From NCBI RefSeq assembly GCF_019222765.1, contig NZ_CP078145.1, positions 1,054,001 to 1,118,000 on the forward strand: a stretch of DNA of 64,000 bases, in the 5' to 3' direction. Below are more notes on the stretch, generated by a model. The model had not been told where the DNA came from. It saw only the letters and a program-made list of their open reading frames with translations, and ran no database searches. The DNA is not shown here. The first letter of the stretch is position 1. Source of the DNA: Nocardia iowensis (GTDB lineage Bacteria; Actinomycetota; Actinomycetes; Mycobacteriales; Mycobacteriaceae).

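Noticed and set aside
31009..64000. Giant frame as a nonribosomal peptide or polyketide synthase, suggested by its size and PPTase
   Set aside because: No adenylation, condensation, ketosynthase or carrier-protein motifs were seen; the modules are zincin, papain-like and HTH types.

Overview
The window is high-GC actinobacterial DNA, most likely from Nocardia or a close relative. EspG-family chaperones, small WXG100-type proteins, YbaB-like partners and CpnT-like N-terminal domains occur together in mycolic-acid-containing actinomycetes. Almost everything here looks like one accessory type VII (ESX) secretion/polymorphic-toxin island. Ordinary genes are few: dtd (3342-3785, minus), an HSL-type esterase (21671-22648) and an orphan OmpR-type response regulator (27940-28599, minus). 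No tRNA, rRNA, transposase, integrase or CRISPR array was seen. The longest gene-free stretch is about 263 bp (22649-22911).

Layout. (1) 1-3334: the 3' part of a large Pro/Gly-rich ESX substrate, an EspG-family chaperone and a protein with a YezG-like region, all overlapping by a few bases. (2) 3342-3785: dtd, convergent. (3) 3968-21219: three successive cassettes, each with a small WXG100-like protein, a YbaB-like protein and a CpnT-like protein that starts with a WXG100-like domain and a Gly-rich hydrophobic region. The first two CpnT-like proteins (652 and 666 aa) end in disordered tails with no recognisable toxin. The third has 3549 aa, with a HELGH zincin-like domain, coiled coils and Pro repeats. 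(4) 21257-22648: a 94-aa unknown protein and an esterase. (5) 22912-27961: a second substrate-EspG-YezG-like set behind a perfect palindrome, then a truncated YbaB-like remnant. (6) 28812-64000: a third YezG-like gene, 20 bp upstream of a fourth WXG/YbaB pair and a colossal reading frame open from 31009 to the right edge (at least 10,997 codons).

The colossal protein is the main discovery candidate. After a WXG100-like N-terminus it carries five papain-like Cys-His (Tox-PL-like) domains, two ~1,250-residue tandem units, an RsbW-type HATPase domain, and a complete Sfp/EntD-type 4'-phosphopantetheinyl transferase with all its motifs. Beyond these lie seven HExxH zincin-like domains, six of them paired with a homologous half that has lost HExxH, one ECF-sigma-like segment, and ten further sigma-region-4-like helix-turn-helix repeats. 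It looks like an accretion of enzyme and regulator domains on a type VII-exported scaffold.

How the genes may work together (inference). The WXG partner and YbaB-like protein probably accompany each CpnT-like protein to the ESX machine. EspG would chaperone the adjacent PPE-like substrate. The YezG-like proteins are candidate immunity or accessory factors. Domain calls come from reading the sequence and remembered family motifs; no database search was run.
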